Assembly (NCBI GenBank): GCA_029239675.1
Contig: JARBUM010000001.1
Span: 1 to 64,000 of the forward strand
Origin: Pelosinus sp.
GTDB lineage: Bacteria; Bacillota; Negativicutes; DSM-13327
Length of the DNA stretch: 64,000 nucleotides
Reading direction: 5' to 3'
This document shows positions 50,717 to 58,461 of this stretch, in pieces; positions within the stretch are counted from its first letter, which is position 1; each line of letters opens with the position of its first letter. A model generated the notes under the pieces. It was not told where the DNA came from. It saw only the letters and a program-made list of their open reading frames with translations, and did not search any database. Both the position numbers and the translations under genes were made by a program.

Positions 50717-50750
50717 AAAATCTGAGCTTCCGTTTAGAAGCTCAGATTTT
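50717..50750 (-). terminator. Terminator of the 3D-domain gene
   Basis: AAAATCTGAGCTTC/GAAGCTCAGATTTT arms with a 6-base loop, followed on the minus strand by a run of T (A at 50712-50720 on the plus strand). Confidence 0.88.
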
Positions 50751-50763
50751 CCTGTATGTTGTA

Positions 50764-51660
50764 TTATTCTTTAGGTGTACTCACAACATATACTTTTACA
50801 GGTTTTATACCAAATTTAGTAGCATTATCTCGGTTCATCATCGCAATATCAATGCGATTCCCTTTGATTGCACCGCCTGTATCCTCAGCGACCGCATATT
50901 CACCATGACCATCAGGATACTCAACATATAAACGCGAACCTAACGGAATAACATTCGGATCTACTGCAACCACTCCTGGACGAATAGTTGTGCCCAAGTA
51001 GGTTTTATCACCCCATTGGTCATTATCAAGAGGACCTGGAGAATAAGCGGTTGCTTTGATATCCAGTACTTTTTCATAATGAGTCGGTGCATTTCCAGAT
51101 TCTTTTTTCTCAGCTTCCGACTTAGTAACGGGGTCTTTTTCTGTTTCTTTAGCAGCAGGTTCTGCCTGTTCTTGCTTATCTTTTTCTTTAGCAGATGTAG
51201 GGGGCAAAGAAGCATCATTAGATTTAGATTCTTTCTCAGAGCTAGGTTTCACTACAGGCTCTGCTTTTTTTTCTTCTGTAACTGGTGGAGAGTCTACAGG
51301 TTTATTAAGAGAGGCAGGTTTCACTGTATGATCTGCTTTATTCTCCTTGGCAAGTGATTGAGCAGGCGGCATTAGCTTTTTATTCATATTAAAATTCTGC
51401 CTAATGAGGTTCCTCGCTTCGCTGCCACTTATCTTACCTTTTCTTCCCTCCAATTCCTTTACTCGATTCTCATTTTCCATTTTTTCTGCACTAGTATCCC
51501 GAGTATTACCGACGTTGGACTTAACTGCGGCATGGGCTGTAGCAGCGGGGATTCCAGGTAATAATGCTGACGACATAAGAATCGCACCAGCAAATGCCGC
51601 TGCTATGTGTTTGTATCTTTTCTTTAAATGTGTAATACGTTTATGAACTGTATGTTTCAT
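50764..51660 (-). CDS. Secreted 3D-domain cell-wall protein
   Basis: 298 residues from ATG 51660 (AAAGGAGG upstream). Signal peptide up to about 45 (KHIAAAFAGAILMSSALLPG, cut near AHA). A long Lys/Glu/Pro/Ser-rich spacer (about 60-195) is followed by the 3D domain (about 205-295): ATAYSPGPLDNDQWGDKT, then VAVDPNVIPLGSRLYVEYP and the three catalytic-type Asp in EDTGGAIKGNRIDIA. The 3D domain is the MltA-like lytic transglycosylase fold seen in resuscitation and spore-wall enzymes (YocH, YabE). It probably acts on peptidoglycan. Confidence 0.92.
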   Translation of the reverse strand: MKHTVHKRITHLKKRYKHIAAAFAGAILMSSALLPGIPAATAHAAVKSNVGNTRDTSAEKMENENRVKELEGRKGKISGSEARNLIRQNFNMNKKLMPPAQSLAKENKADHTVKPASLNKPVDSPPVTEEKKAEPVVKPSSEKESKSNDASLPPTSAKEKDKQEQAEPAAKETEKDPVTKSEAEKKESGNAPTHYEKVLDIKATAYSPGPLDNDQWGDKTYLGTTIRPGVVAVDPNVIPLGSRLYVEYPDGHGEYAVAEDTGGAIKGNRIDIAMMNRDNATKFGIKPVKVYVVSTPKE

Positions 51661-51745
51661 ATGGATTGCCTCCTTTACGAGGTTATTATCCATAGTATTT
51701 ACATATTTTTTTTTGACATTCTAAGCATTTTTTACCGAAAAAAAT

Positions 51746-51778
51746 AGATGCTCCATATACACTTTCTATGGAACATCT
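51746..51778 (-). terminator. Terminator of the galE-galT operon
   Basis: AGATGCTCCATA/TATGGAACATCT arms with one mismatch, 8 bases after the galT stop on the minus strand. Confidence 0.8.
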
Positions 51779-51786
51779 TTCATCTA

Positions 51787-53280
51787 TTAAATACCATTTA
51801 TATGTTGTATGAATTTTTTAAAACCTGCCATTCCTTGCTCATTACGTTTGAAAACACCAGCATCTTCTAAAACGCGCATAAATTTGGCCGTTACTTCTTT
51901 TTTGATAATTTCTCCAACATTCTCTTGGTTTGCTTGCCCTTTATACTGTTGATACAGTTGCTCTGCCCAGACCCTGTGGTACTCTGCAATAGTATGATCC
52001 TTACCTAATATATACTTCTCTACTTCTTGCAACTCGCTAATCAGCCTTGCCGGCAATACAGCCAAGCCCATAACTTCGATTAAGCCAATATTTTCTTTTT
52101 TAATATGTTGCACATCTTGGTGAGGATGAAAAATCCCTAATGCATGCTCTTCACTAGTGCGGTTATTTCGTAATACAAGATCTATTTCCAACAAACCATG
52201 CCGCTTTCTAGCGATGGGTGTAATGGTATTATGTGGCGTTTCTTTTGTAAAAGCATAAATATCTAGAGCTGGATCATCATATTTTCTCCAAGCATCTAAA
52301 ATACAACTGGCGGCAGCTACTACATTTTCTGCATTCTCACTTCTTAAGCGAATGACAGACATGGGCCATTTCACAATTGCACATTTCACAGCTGGAAACT
52401 CTGTCAATTGAAATGGATACTCATCTGCTGCTTTCGCCATAGCAAACTCATATTTACCCCCTTGGTAATGATCATGGGATAAAATGGATCCCCCCACAAT
52501 CGGTAAATCCGCATTAGAACCCACAAAATAATGAGGAAATTGTTCCACAAAGGACACTAAACGCAGCAGCCCTTGATGATCAATTTTCATATCACGATGT
52601 TCTGCGGAAAGCACAATACAATGCTCATTATAATACACATAGGGAGAATATTGGAGATACCAAGGCTCACTAGCTAAAGTAAGTCGGATCAAACGATGAT
52701 TAGCACGAGCCGGATACCCGATTCTCCCCCCATATCCTTCATTTTCGATACACAATAAGCATTTAGGATAGTTTGTACTTTTTAGTCCCTTTTCCATCAT
52801 AATATCTTTTGGATTTTTCTCTGGTTTTGACAAGTTAATGGTAATATCCACTTCTCCGTACTCTGTAGGAAATTTATAATTAATATTTTTTGCAATTCTT
52901 TTGGTTTGAATATAATTACTATTTCTACTTAATTGATAAAAATAATCCGTTGCATCTTGCACATTCTCTTCATATTTCTCATAAAAACACCGATTTACGG
53001 TTGAAGGCTTTGGCATAAAACAATTCATTATATTACTGGCTAGGATTTCTTTCTCATCAAATAAATCCTCAATGATGCCATTCTCACAGGCATAATTAGC
53101 TAGCTTTTCAAGTAAGTCTGGTATTTTGTCTTCACTTTGGCTTTTTTCCCCTGCCACAAAATCATTTATTCTAAGAAGATACAGGATTTGATTTCTTGCA
53201 TAGATTTCATCCTCTTGTTCAATCAATTCCAACCCTAAGGCACAATCAATTAATTGTTGGATTACTTGATATATATTCAT
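51787..53280 (-). CDS. galT: UDP-glucose--hexose-1-phosphate uridylyltransferase (type 2)
   Basis: 497 residues, the size of the Firmicute-type GalT (about 490), longer than the 350-residue type 1. Family motifs: KCLLCIENEGYGGRIGYPAR (uridylyl binding), NEHCIVLSAEHRDM, and the nucleophile loop GGSILSHDHYQGGKYEFAM (His of HDHYQ, about 267). It converts galactose-1-phosphate and UDP-glucose to glucose-1-phosphate and UDP-galactose (Leloir pathway), 11 bases after galE in an operon. AGGGAGA precedes the ATG. No galK is present in the window. Confidence 0.94.
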   Translation of the reverse strand: MNIYQVIQQLIDCALGLELIEQEDEIYARNQILYLLRINDFVAGEKSQSEDKIPDLLEKLANYACENGIIEDLFDEKEILASNIMNCFMPKPSTVNRCFYEKYEENVQDATDYFYQLSRNSNYIQTKRIAKNINYKFPTEYGEVDITINLSKPEKNPKDIMMEKGLKSTNYPKCLLCIENEGYGGRIGYPARANHRLIRLTLASEPWYLQYSPYVYYNEHCIVLSAEHRDMKIDHQGLLRLVSFVEQFPHYFVGSNADLPIVGGSILSHDHYQGGKYEFAMAKAADEYPFQLTEFPAVKCAIVKWPMSVIRLRSENAENVVAAASCILDAWRKYDDPALDIYAFTKETPHNTITPIARKRHGLLEIDLVLRNNRTSEEHALGIFHPHQDVQHIKKENIGLIEVMGLAVLPARLISELQEVEKYILGKDHTIAEYHRVWAEQLYQQYKGQANQENVGEIIKKEVTAKFMRVLEDAGVFKRNEQGMAGFKKFIQHINGI

Positions 53281-53291
53281 GCCCGTCTCCC

Positions 53292-54290
53292 TTACTTTTG
53301 GTTGCCATTATATCCAGTTGGATGATGTTGATGCCAATTCCAAGCGTCTGCAATAATCTGATGAATCAAAGTACACTTTGGCTCCCAGCCTAATACGGTT
53401 TGTGCTTTTTGCGAAGAAGCAATTAAGGTACTTGGATCCCCTGCCCGTCTTTGCCCCATTTTTACTGGAATAGAATGTTTTGTTACTTCCCTAGCTGCCT
53501 CTATAATTTCTTTAACCGAGAACCCTTGATTGCTACCAAGATTAAAGATATTACTTTCTCCCTGGTTGTTAAGATAATTCATGGCCAATATGTGAGCATC
53601 AATTAAGTCTTCCACATGAATGTAATCTCGAATGCAAGTTCCATCTTTTGTATCATAGTCCTCGCCAAACACTGTAATTTGTTCACGCTGCCCTAATGCG
53701 ACCTGCAGTACCAAAGGTATTAGATGAGTTTCAGTAGCATGATCTTCGCCAATTTTTCCATCTCTTCTTGCTCCTGCTACGTTAAAATAACGAAGGGATA
53801 CATATTTGATCCCATAAGCAACGTCACACCATTTCATTAGCTTTTCCATAGTCAACTTGGTTTCGCCGTAGGCATTGGTTGGATGAGTCGGCATATCTTC
53901 TGTAATCGGTACCTGTTTTGGTTCTCCATAGGTTGCCGCGGTAGAAGAAAAAACAATATTTTTTATGCCAAATTCATTCATCACCTCCAGCAATACCTGC
54001 GTACCATAAACGTTATTATTAAAATATTTAATGGGATTTTCCATAGACTCGCCTACCATGGAACTAGCAGCAAAATGTACTACTGCATTAATTTTTTCTT
54101 TTTCAAACACACTTTTCAGAAACTCTTTTTCACGAATATCGCCTTGGTAAAAAGTTGCTTTGGAATGAACCGCTTGTTTATGGCCTGTTTGTAGATTGTC
54201 TACGACAACTACCTCATAACCTCTATCGATTAATTGATATACTGCATGTGAGCCTATATAACCCGCCCCACCTAAGACTAAAATGCTCAT
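53292..54290 (-). CDS. galE: UDP-glucose 4-epimerase
   Basis: 332 residues. Short-chain dehydrogenase fold with NAD motif GGAGYIGSH (7-15), the catalytic Ser in [11 protein letters not shown] (about 122) and Tyr-x3-Lys in [12 protein letters not shown] (Tyr about 146, Lys about 150), and the RYFNVAGA and [12 protein letters not shown] stretches typical of GalE. It interconverts UDP-glucose and UDP-galactose for galactose use or surface polysaccharides. First gene of the galE-galT operon. AAGGAGC precedes the ATG. Confidence 0.95.
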   Translation of the reverse strand: MSILVLGGAGYIGSHAVYQLIDRGYEVVVVDNLQTGHKQAVHSKATFYQGDIREKEFLKSVFEKEKINAVVHFAASSMVGESMENPIKYFNNNVYGTQVLLEVMNEFGIKNIVFSSTAATYGEPKQVPITEDMPTHPTNAYGETKLTMEKLMKWCDVAYGIKYVSLRYFNVAGARRDGKIGEDHATETHLIPLVLQVALGQREQITVFGEDYDTKDGTCIRDYIHVEDLIDAHILAMNYLNNQGESNIFNLGSNQGFSVKEIIEAAREVTKHSIPVKMGQRRAGDPSTLIASSQKAQTVLGWEPKCTLIHQIIADAWNWHQHHPTGYNGNQK

Positions 54291-54347
54291 GAGTTAAGCT
54301 CCTTATGATCTTCTTATTTTTTTCCTATCTACTGCTATGCAGCATCC

Positions 54348-54698
54348 TTACTCATCCAATACTTCCGAAAAGTAAATCACACTCACAATGTCATTTGGTG
54401 ATATGGATTTACAATACAGCGTTTCAAAGAATTGGATTAGTTCTTCCGTAGTATTAATAGTAGGATTCTGATGTACTAAATCATCAGCAGTTAATTGAGA
54501 GAATTTTTTTATATGTATTTTATCGATAATGGCCTGATATAATTTTTTTCTAGGAGTCAATTTCTTGCCGTAGGTAATCCAAACGAGAGAATTCTCCGCA
54601 TATATATCCCTCAAATCTCCTAACCGAACAGTACAGTTTTTAATACGATTTCGTAACAACTCTTCATGATGTGATGACTGAAAGTTTAATGCAAACAT
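54348..54698 (-). CDS. Small ASCH/PUA-like protein of unknown function
   Basis: 116 residues. The opening FALNFQSSHHEELLRNRIKNCTVRLGD, then LVWITYGKKLTPRKKLYQAIIDKI, resembles the ASCH/PUA-like fold (a small RNA-binding or RNA-modifying barrel with a TIR/TVR-type core), followed by a C-terminal helix-strand (ELIQFFETLYCKSI). No catalytic residues can be named. AAGGAGG precedes the ATG. It sits 57 bases upstream of galE on the same strand. Confidence 0.65.
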   Translation of the reverse strand: MFALNFQSSHHEELLRNRIKNCTVRLGDLRDIYAENSLVWITYGKKLTPRKKLYQAIIDKIHIKKFSQLTADDLVHQNPTINTTEELIQFFETLYCKSISPNDIVSVIYFSEVLDE

Positions 54699-54773
54699 GA
54701 TTTTCCTCCTTAATTTTGAAAAACTCTACCTTTTATTTGTTTTTTGTAGCATTGGGTACTTCTACTTTGTAAA

Positions 54774-54834
54774 ATGGCGCTAAAAACTTACGTCTTTAGC
54801 GCCATTGCTTTGTTGACGAGACTCTAGTCTCATC
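54774..54834. other. Two adjacent hairpins in the 54699-55101 gap
   Basis: ATGGCGCTAAA/TTTAGCGCCAT (54774-54805) and GACGAGACT/AGTCTCATC (54815-54834) follow each other 9 bases apart. They lie upstream of a minus-strand gene and upstream of plus-strand lepB, so they terminate no gene visible here. They may be the 3' end of a small RNA or an mRNA leader structure. I see nothing else in this 400-base gap. Confidence 0.5.
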
Positions 54835-55101
54835 GCTACTTTATTTAGTTTAAGTATATCATTCCTATATCTCATCGTCCATATGTATCAATCATAAGTT
54901 TCTATTTAAATGACTAAATGTGCAAACTTACCCTCCTCACTATTGTTTTTTATAACATTCTATAGTAGTATTGTCTTGCTATACAGATATTTGTACTTGC
55001 TAGACTTAACTATAACCTTAGCGCTTAATCTCCACTTTGGGTCAAAATCCTGACGTGAAATTCTTTAACGCTGGATATAGTAGTAAATAAGGAGTAACTC
55101 T

Positions 55102-55668
55102 ATGAATTTAAAAGAAGAACTTTTTGATTGGTTCTACAGTATAATAATTGCCTTCACCTGTGCATTACTCATTAACGCTTTTCTATTCCATCCTACTAGG
55201 GTGCAAGGCAGTTCTATGGAACCCACCTTGCAAAATGATAATTATTTATTGGTCTCTAAAGTATCTCATACCTTAGGCCAATTACCTGAATACGGCGATA
55301 TTGTCATTATTGACAGTCGTGTACAGCGTGAACGGACCTGGAAAGACGATTTAATTGATCCAATGCAAACTTACTTAACAATGACTAAGCTTGTTACCGA
55401 ACCCGACCACCATGTATGGGTAAAAAGAGTGATTGGCAAGCCAGGAGATATATTAGAGTTTAAAGATAATAAGGTATATCGTAATGGAACAGCATTAGAA
55501 GAGCCTTACATTAAAGAACTTATGAATTATTCCTCAGATAAAAAAGTTACTATTCCCGAAAATCACGTATTCGTTATGGGTGATAATCGTAACAACAGCA
55601 GTGATAGTCGATACATCGGCACTGTGCCAAAGAACCAAGTGATCGGCAAGGTAGTTTATAAGCTCTAA
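55102..55668 (+). CDS. lepB: Signal peptidase I
   Basis: 188 residues, single N-terminal anchor (about 10-30, SIIIAFTCALLINAFLF) as in Firmicute SipS. Box B GSSMEPTL gives the catalytic Ser38, box C/D VWVKRVIGKPGD the catalytic Lys108, and box E VMGDNRNNSSDSR is intact. It removes signal peptides from secreted proteins at the outer face of the inner membrane, and would serve the several secreted proteins in this window. AAGGAG stands upstream of the ATG. Monocistronic; terminator follows. Confidence 0.95.
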   Translation: MNLKEELFDWFYSIIIAFTCALLINAFLFHPTRVQGSSMEPTLQNDNYLLVSKVSHTLGQLPEYGDIVIIDSRVQRERTWKDDLIDPMQTYLTMTKLVTEPDHHVWVKRVIGKPGDILEFKDNKVYRNGTALEEPYIKELMNYSSDKKVTIPENHVFVMGDNRNNSSDSRYIGTVPKNQVIGKVVYKL

Positions 55669-55680
55669 CCTATATTCTTA

Positions 55681-55714
55681 AAAACAGCAATTATCTTTTG
55701 ATAAATGCTGTTTT
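55681..55714. terminator. Terminator shared by lepB and the MoaD-like gene
   Basis: AAAACAGCAATTATC pairs with GATAAATGCTGTTTT with small mismatches, followed by TTTTTTCTT on the plus strand and an A/T-rich end on the minus strand. It lies between convergent genes. Confidence 0.8.
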
Positions 55715-55722
55715 TTTCTTAG

Positions 55723-55959
55723 TCATCCACCACCCACTGCGGGAAAAAATCCTAGTCGATCACCATTATGCACAACAATGTCTAAGGAGCTACTAACACC
55801 ATTTATCATGATAATATGGACTTCTGCCAGCTCAATGTTCATTATTCCCAACACATCTGCAACAGTGCTACCTTCCTGCACTTCTATGGAAAGTACACCC
55901 AAGGCAGCGGTAGGAGCATGTCGCCTTAAGGTAGCATACAAACGAATCTCTACCAACAA
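55723..55959 (-). CDS. MoaD/ThiS-family sulfur carrier
   Basis: 78 residues starting at TTG (GAGGGA 7 bases upstream). Beta-grasp ubiquitin-like fold: VEIRLYATLRRHAP, VQEGSTVADVLGIMNI, and the essential C-terminal tail FFPAVGGG ending in Gly-Gly. As a MoaD-like carrier it delivers sulfur for the dithiolene of tungsto- or molybdopterin. Downstream of the aldehyde:ferredoxin oxidoreductase on the same strand, where a dedicated carrier for the tungsten cofactor would be useful. Confidence 0.9.
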   Translation of the reverse strand: MLVEIRLYATLRRHAPTAALGVLSIEVQEGSTVADVLGIMNIELAEVHIIMINGVSSSLDIVVHNGDRLGFFPAVGGG

Positions 55960-55974
55960 TATGATCCCTCGCTC

Positions 55975-56259
55975 TTACTCTTTTTTTACAAATCCTAATA
56001 ATACCCGATATGGCCCCGGTGTACCAGGCGGCACTAACGCAACACGATCACCAGATTGAATCCTAGCATCAGAAGGAAGAAAAGCTTTACCATTTACAAA
56101 AATGATTTCAACTTGTTCTTTCTCAATCTCTAACATAATAAGTAGTTCATCACCTGTTACGATCTTCTCTATGGTAAGAATATAAGGATTTGACCAGTTG
56201 CGCTCTTTAAATACTTTGAAAAGCCCCATAAATCCTCGAAGTTCAATAGGATTGGACAT
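55975..56259 (-). CDS. MoaD-like beta-grasp protein without terminal Gly-Gly
   Basis: 94 residues. Beta-grasp pattern as in MoaD/ThiS: YILTIEKIVTGDELLIMLEI, VEIIFVNGKAFLPSDA, QSGDRVALVPPGTPGPYRVL. Where carriers end in Gly-Gly, this one runs on for about ten residues (PGTPGPYRVLLGFVKKE). Without a free Gly-Gly it should not be thiocarboxylated unless cut. It may instead be a structural partner of the oxidoreductase or of MoaE-type synthase. GGGGG precedes the ATG; 15 bases from the MoaD gene. Confidence 0.7.
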   Translation of the reverse strand: MSNPIELRGFMGLFKVFKERNWSNPYILTIEKIVTGDELLIMLEIEKEQVEIIFVNGKAFLPSDARIQSGDRVALVPPGTPGPYRVLLGFVKKE

Positions 56260-56288
56260 CAGATTTTACCCCCAGAATTCAAGTAAAA

Positions 56289-56315
56289 ATATGTCTTCCG
56301 TCTTTGAAGACATAA
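56289..56315 (-). terminator. Hairpin between the aldehyde oxidoreductase and MoaD-like genes
   Basis: ATGTCTTC/GAAGACAT arms with a 7-base loop, followed on the minus strand by ATTTTTAC. It lies 138 bases after the oxidoreductase stop and 30 bases before the MoaD-like start, so it may reduce read-through and set the enzyme:carrier ratio. Confidence 0.6.
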
Positions 56316-56319
56316 AAAA

Positions 56320-56420
56320 CTTTTTGAAACGCGAAGACGCGAAGATAATGAAGAAGTGAGAAAGATATACCTTCGTGTTCTTCGTATATCTTTGCGCTCT
56401 TCGTGTTTCAACGTTTTTTC
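56320..56420. repeat. GCGAAGACGCGAAG / CTTCGTGTTCTTCG repeat
   Basis: AAACGCGAAGACGCGAAG on the left and four 9-base units CTTCGTGTT, CTTCGTATA, TCTTTGCGC, TCTTCGTGT on the right, partly complementary. Same type as 11083-11182. Confidence 0.6.
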
Positions 56421-56452
56421 TAAATTATTATCTCTCCATCATAACAGGGATA

Positions 56453-58174
56453 TTAAAAATTAAATACAGTTTCTAATTCTTCTTTTGGTATATCAAACAC
56501 TACATTGTGAGGTGGTAATAATTCTTTTCTAAAGAAATCAGGCAAATCATCAGCTCCATCACTAATACCAGCAGAATGATTGAAAGTCCGTTCATCTCTT
56601 AGCACCTGCTTACCCATTTCTAGATAATCGCCAATGCTCTTATCCCAACCATAACGAGCATTGCACATCTCTACAATACCTTCTAAACCTTCAGCAATAT
56701 CCAAAATAGCGAAGGCTACGAAAAGACAAAGACCTGTACTATCAATAAAAGCGGTAGCGATCTGTAAGTTGCGAGATAATTCTACCTGTCCTTCAGGTTT
56801 TAGCGGATCCACCTTACCACCAACACCAAGAATATTGGCCGTTACAGAATAGCCTGCCGTGTGATCTGCCCCCATAGTCGTTGTTGCATACGTGACACCT
56901 ACACCTTTCACCGCCCTTGGGTCATAAGCAGGAATTGCCTGCCCCTTAACTACAGGTACTCTGCGAACGCCAAATACTTTCCCAGTCGTTTCTGCACCTG
57001 TACCAAGAATACGTCCTAGAGGAGTCCCCTTACCTATTTCATGTAATAATTGAATTGCGGCTTGACTATCACCAAATTTAGCTACGCCAGCTTCCATTGC
57101 AACGCCTATAGCAACCCCCGTTTCGATGCTATCCACACCATAATCATCACATAATCGATTCATTAGCGCAATATCATCCAGATTGTCAATCCCTAAATGA
57201 GCCCCCAATGACCAACAGCTTTCATACTCAAAACCGCCAGTTACGACTTCGCCTTGCTTATCTTTGTAAATCTGGGAACAACGAATGATACAGCCCGGTG
57301 AACAGCCATGTCCGGTTTTCCCGCCACGTTCATTAATGGTAGCTGCCAATGATTCACCGCCAATGTTATTAGCACCTTCAAATCGACCCGAACTGAAATT
57401 TCTTGTAGGTAATCCCCCTGCTTCATTCAAAATATTAACCAATACATCCGTACCATATGCAGGTAGAGCCTGACTTGTAACAGGATGAGTTAATAAGGCA
57501 TTTGCCAGTTTTTTTGACCCCGCTCTAAAAGCAGCTTCATCCACAAAGGATACCATCTTAGTACCGCTATCATCCGCTATGATAGCTTTAATTCCTTTGC
57601 TACCCATTACAGCACCTAATCCGCCTCGTCCAGCTTGACGAGTGGGGGCACCTTCCATATCCGTAAATCCAACACAGGCACTTGCCATCCTATTTTCTCC
57701 CGCCGTGCCAATACAGCCAATCGCTATTTTCATACCAAATTTGCTCTGTAATTTTTCTACCGTGTCATAAATATCTAATCCCTTTAATTCCGGCATTTCT
57801 TCCACAAACAATCCGTCACTAGAAACTCTAAGAATGTATGCTTTTTCTGCTTGTGGCAATCCCTCCACAATAATACCTCTGATTCCCAATCTTCCTAGTT
57901 TATGACCCATTGTTCCGCCTACATTACTTTCCTTTATCGTACCAGTTAGCGGACTTTTTGCACCTAAGGACATCCGCCCAGCATTCGGTGCGCCCGTTCC
58001 AGAAAGTAGACCTGTAACAAAAACAAGTTTATTGCCTTCACTAAAAGCATGGGCAGTAGCCGTTACTTCTGTATCTATAATACGAGAACTAAGAGCACGA
58101 CCTCCTAATCCCTGATAGAGTGCTCCTTCCTCCTTCTTTACTGATAAGTCAGCCATATTTATACGATAAAACAT
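56453..58174 (-). CDS. Aldehyde:ferredoxin oxidoreductase (tungsten pterin family)
   Basis: 573 residues. N-terminal domain with GLGGRALSSRII and the pterin-binding GAPNAGRMSLGAKSPLTG; [4Fe-4S] ligands Cys291, Cys295, Cys299 (HGCSPGCIIRC, the C-x3-C-x3-C spacing seen in YdhV-like members) and Cys483 (DSTGLCLF). It oxidises aldehydes to acids with ferredoxin as acceptor, or reduces acids. Two MoaD-like genes downstream and a sigma-54 activator upstream complete the locus. GAGGGGGAG precedes the ATG. The substrate is unknown. Confidence 0.94.
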   Translation of the reverse strand: MFYRINMADLSVKKEEGALYQGLGGRALSSRIIDTEVTATAHAFSEGNKLVFVTGLLSGTGAPNAGRMSLGAKSPLTGTIKESNVGGTMGHKLGRLGIRGIIVEGLPQAEKAYILRVSSDGLFVEEMPELKGLDIYDTVEKLQSKFGMKIAIGCIGTAGENRMASACVGFTDMEGAPTRQAGRGGLGAVMGSKGIKAIIADDSGTKMVSFVDEAAFRAGSKKLANALLTHPVTSQALPAYGTDVLVNILNEAGGLPTRNFSSGRFEGANNIGGESLAATINERGGKTGHGCSPGCIIRCSQIYKDKQGEVVTGGFEYESCWSLGAHLGIDNLDDIALMNRLCDDYGVDSIETGVAIGVAMEAGVAKFGDSQAAIQLLHEIGKGTPLGRILGTGAETTGKVFGVRRVPVVKGQAIPAYDPRAVKGVGVTYATTTMGADHTAGYSVTANILGVGGKVDPLKPEGQVELSRNLQIATAFIDSTGLCLFVAFAILDIAEGLEGIVEMCNARYGWDKSIGDYLEMGKQVLRDERTFNHSAGISDGADDLPDFFRKELLPPHNVVFDIPKEELETVFNF

Positions 58175-58289
58175 CCATTCTCCCCCTCTTTTTTAATTCG
58201 CTCTTTCTCTTTAACTGCGCCAACGTGAGACCTATTCCCTACTAGATCCGCCCCCTCTCAGCGTAATAAGACCCAATAACTATCTATAC

Positions 58290-58305
58290 TGCATATATCA
58301 TGCCA
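58290..58305 (-). promoter_or_regulatory. Sigma-54 promoter of the aldehyde oxidoreductase gene
   Basis: TGGCATGATATATGCA on the minus strand: GG and GC elements separated by exactly 10 bases, against consensus TGGCAC-N5-TTGCA (two differences). It lies about 116 bases before the oxidoreductase ATG and directly between it and the gene for a sigma-54 activator. Confidence 0.75.
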
Positions 58306-58316
58306 TCATTACATAT

Positions 58317-58370
58317 AGAGAAGACTTGATTCAAGTGAAGTGTTAACTTCACTTGAGTCAAGTCTTCTCT
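58317..58370. repeat. 54-bp imperfect palindrome, related to the AAGACTTGATT repeat
   Basis: AGAGAAGACTTGATTCAAGT and its reverse complement meet around GTGTTAAC; 24 of 27 arm positions pair. The arm is the same as the terminal part of the repeat at 61534, so this copy looks like two repeat ends joined tail to tail. It lies 12 bases upstream of the sigma-54 promoter. Confidence 0.65.
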
Positions 58371-58405
58371 ATAACTTAGAAATAAATTTTCTGAGATTTA
58401 TGTAA

Positions 58406-58459
58406 CAATAGTGTCACTTTAGTGTAATGTTTTCATAACACTAAAGTGACACTATTGTT
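58406..58459. promoter_or_regulatory. 20-bp perfect inverted repeat: candidate enhancer or terminator
   Basis: Arms ACAATAGTGTCACTTTAGTG and exact complement around a 14-base spacer. Each arm contains AGTG/CACT half-sites in alternating direction. It starts 3 bases after the stop of the sigma-54 activator and lies about 100-150 bases upstream of the sigma-54 promoter, the usual place of an activator binding site. A terminator role is possible too, but no long T-run follows. Confidence 0.6.
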
Positions 58460-58461
58460 TA

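Noticed and set aside
55723-56259. ThiS (thiamin) operon
   Set aside because: No thiazole genes nearby; the aldehyde oxidoreductase neighbour points to pterin cofactor synthesis.
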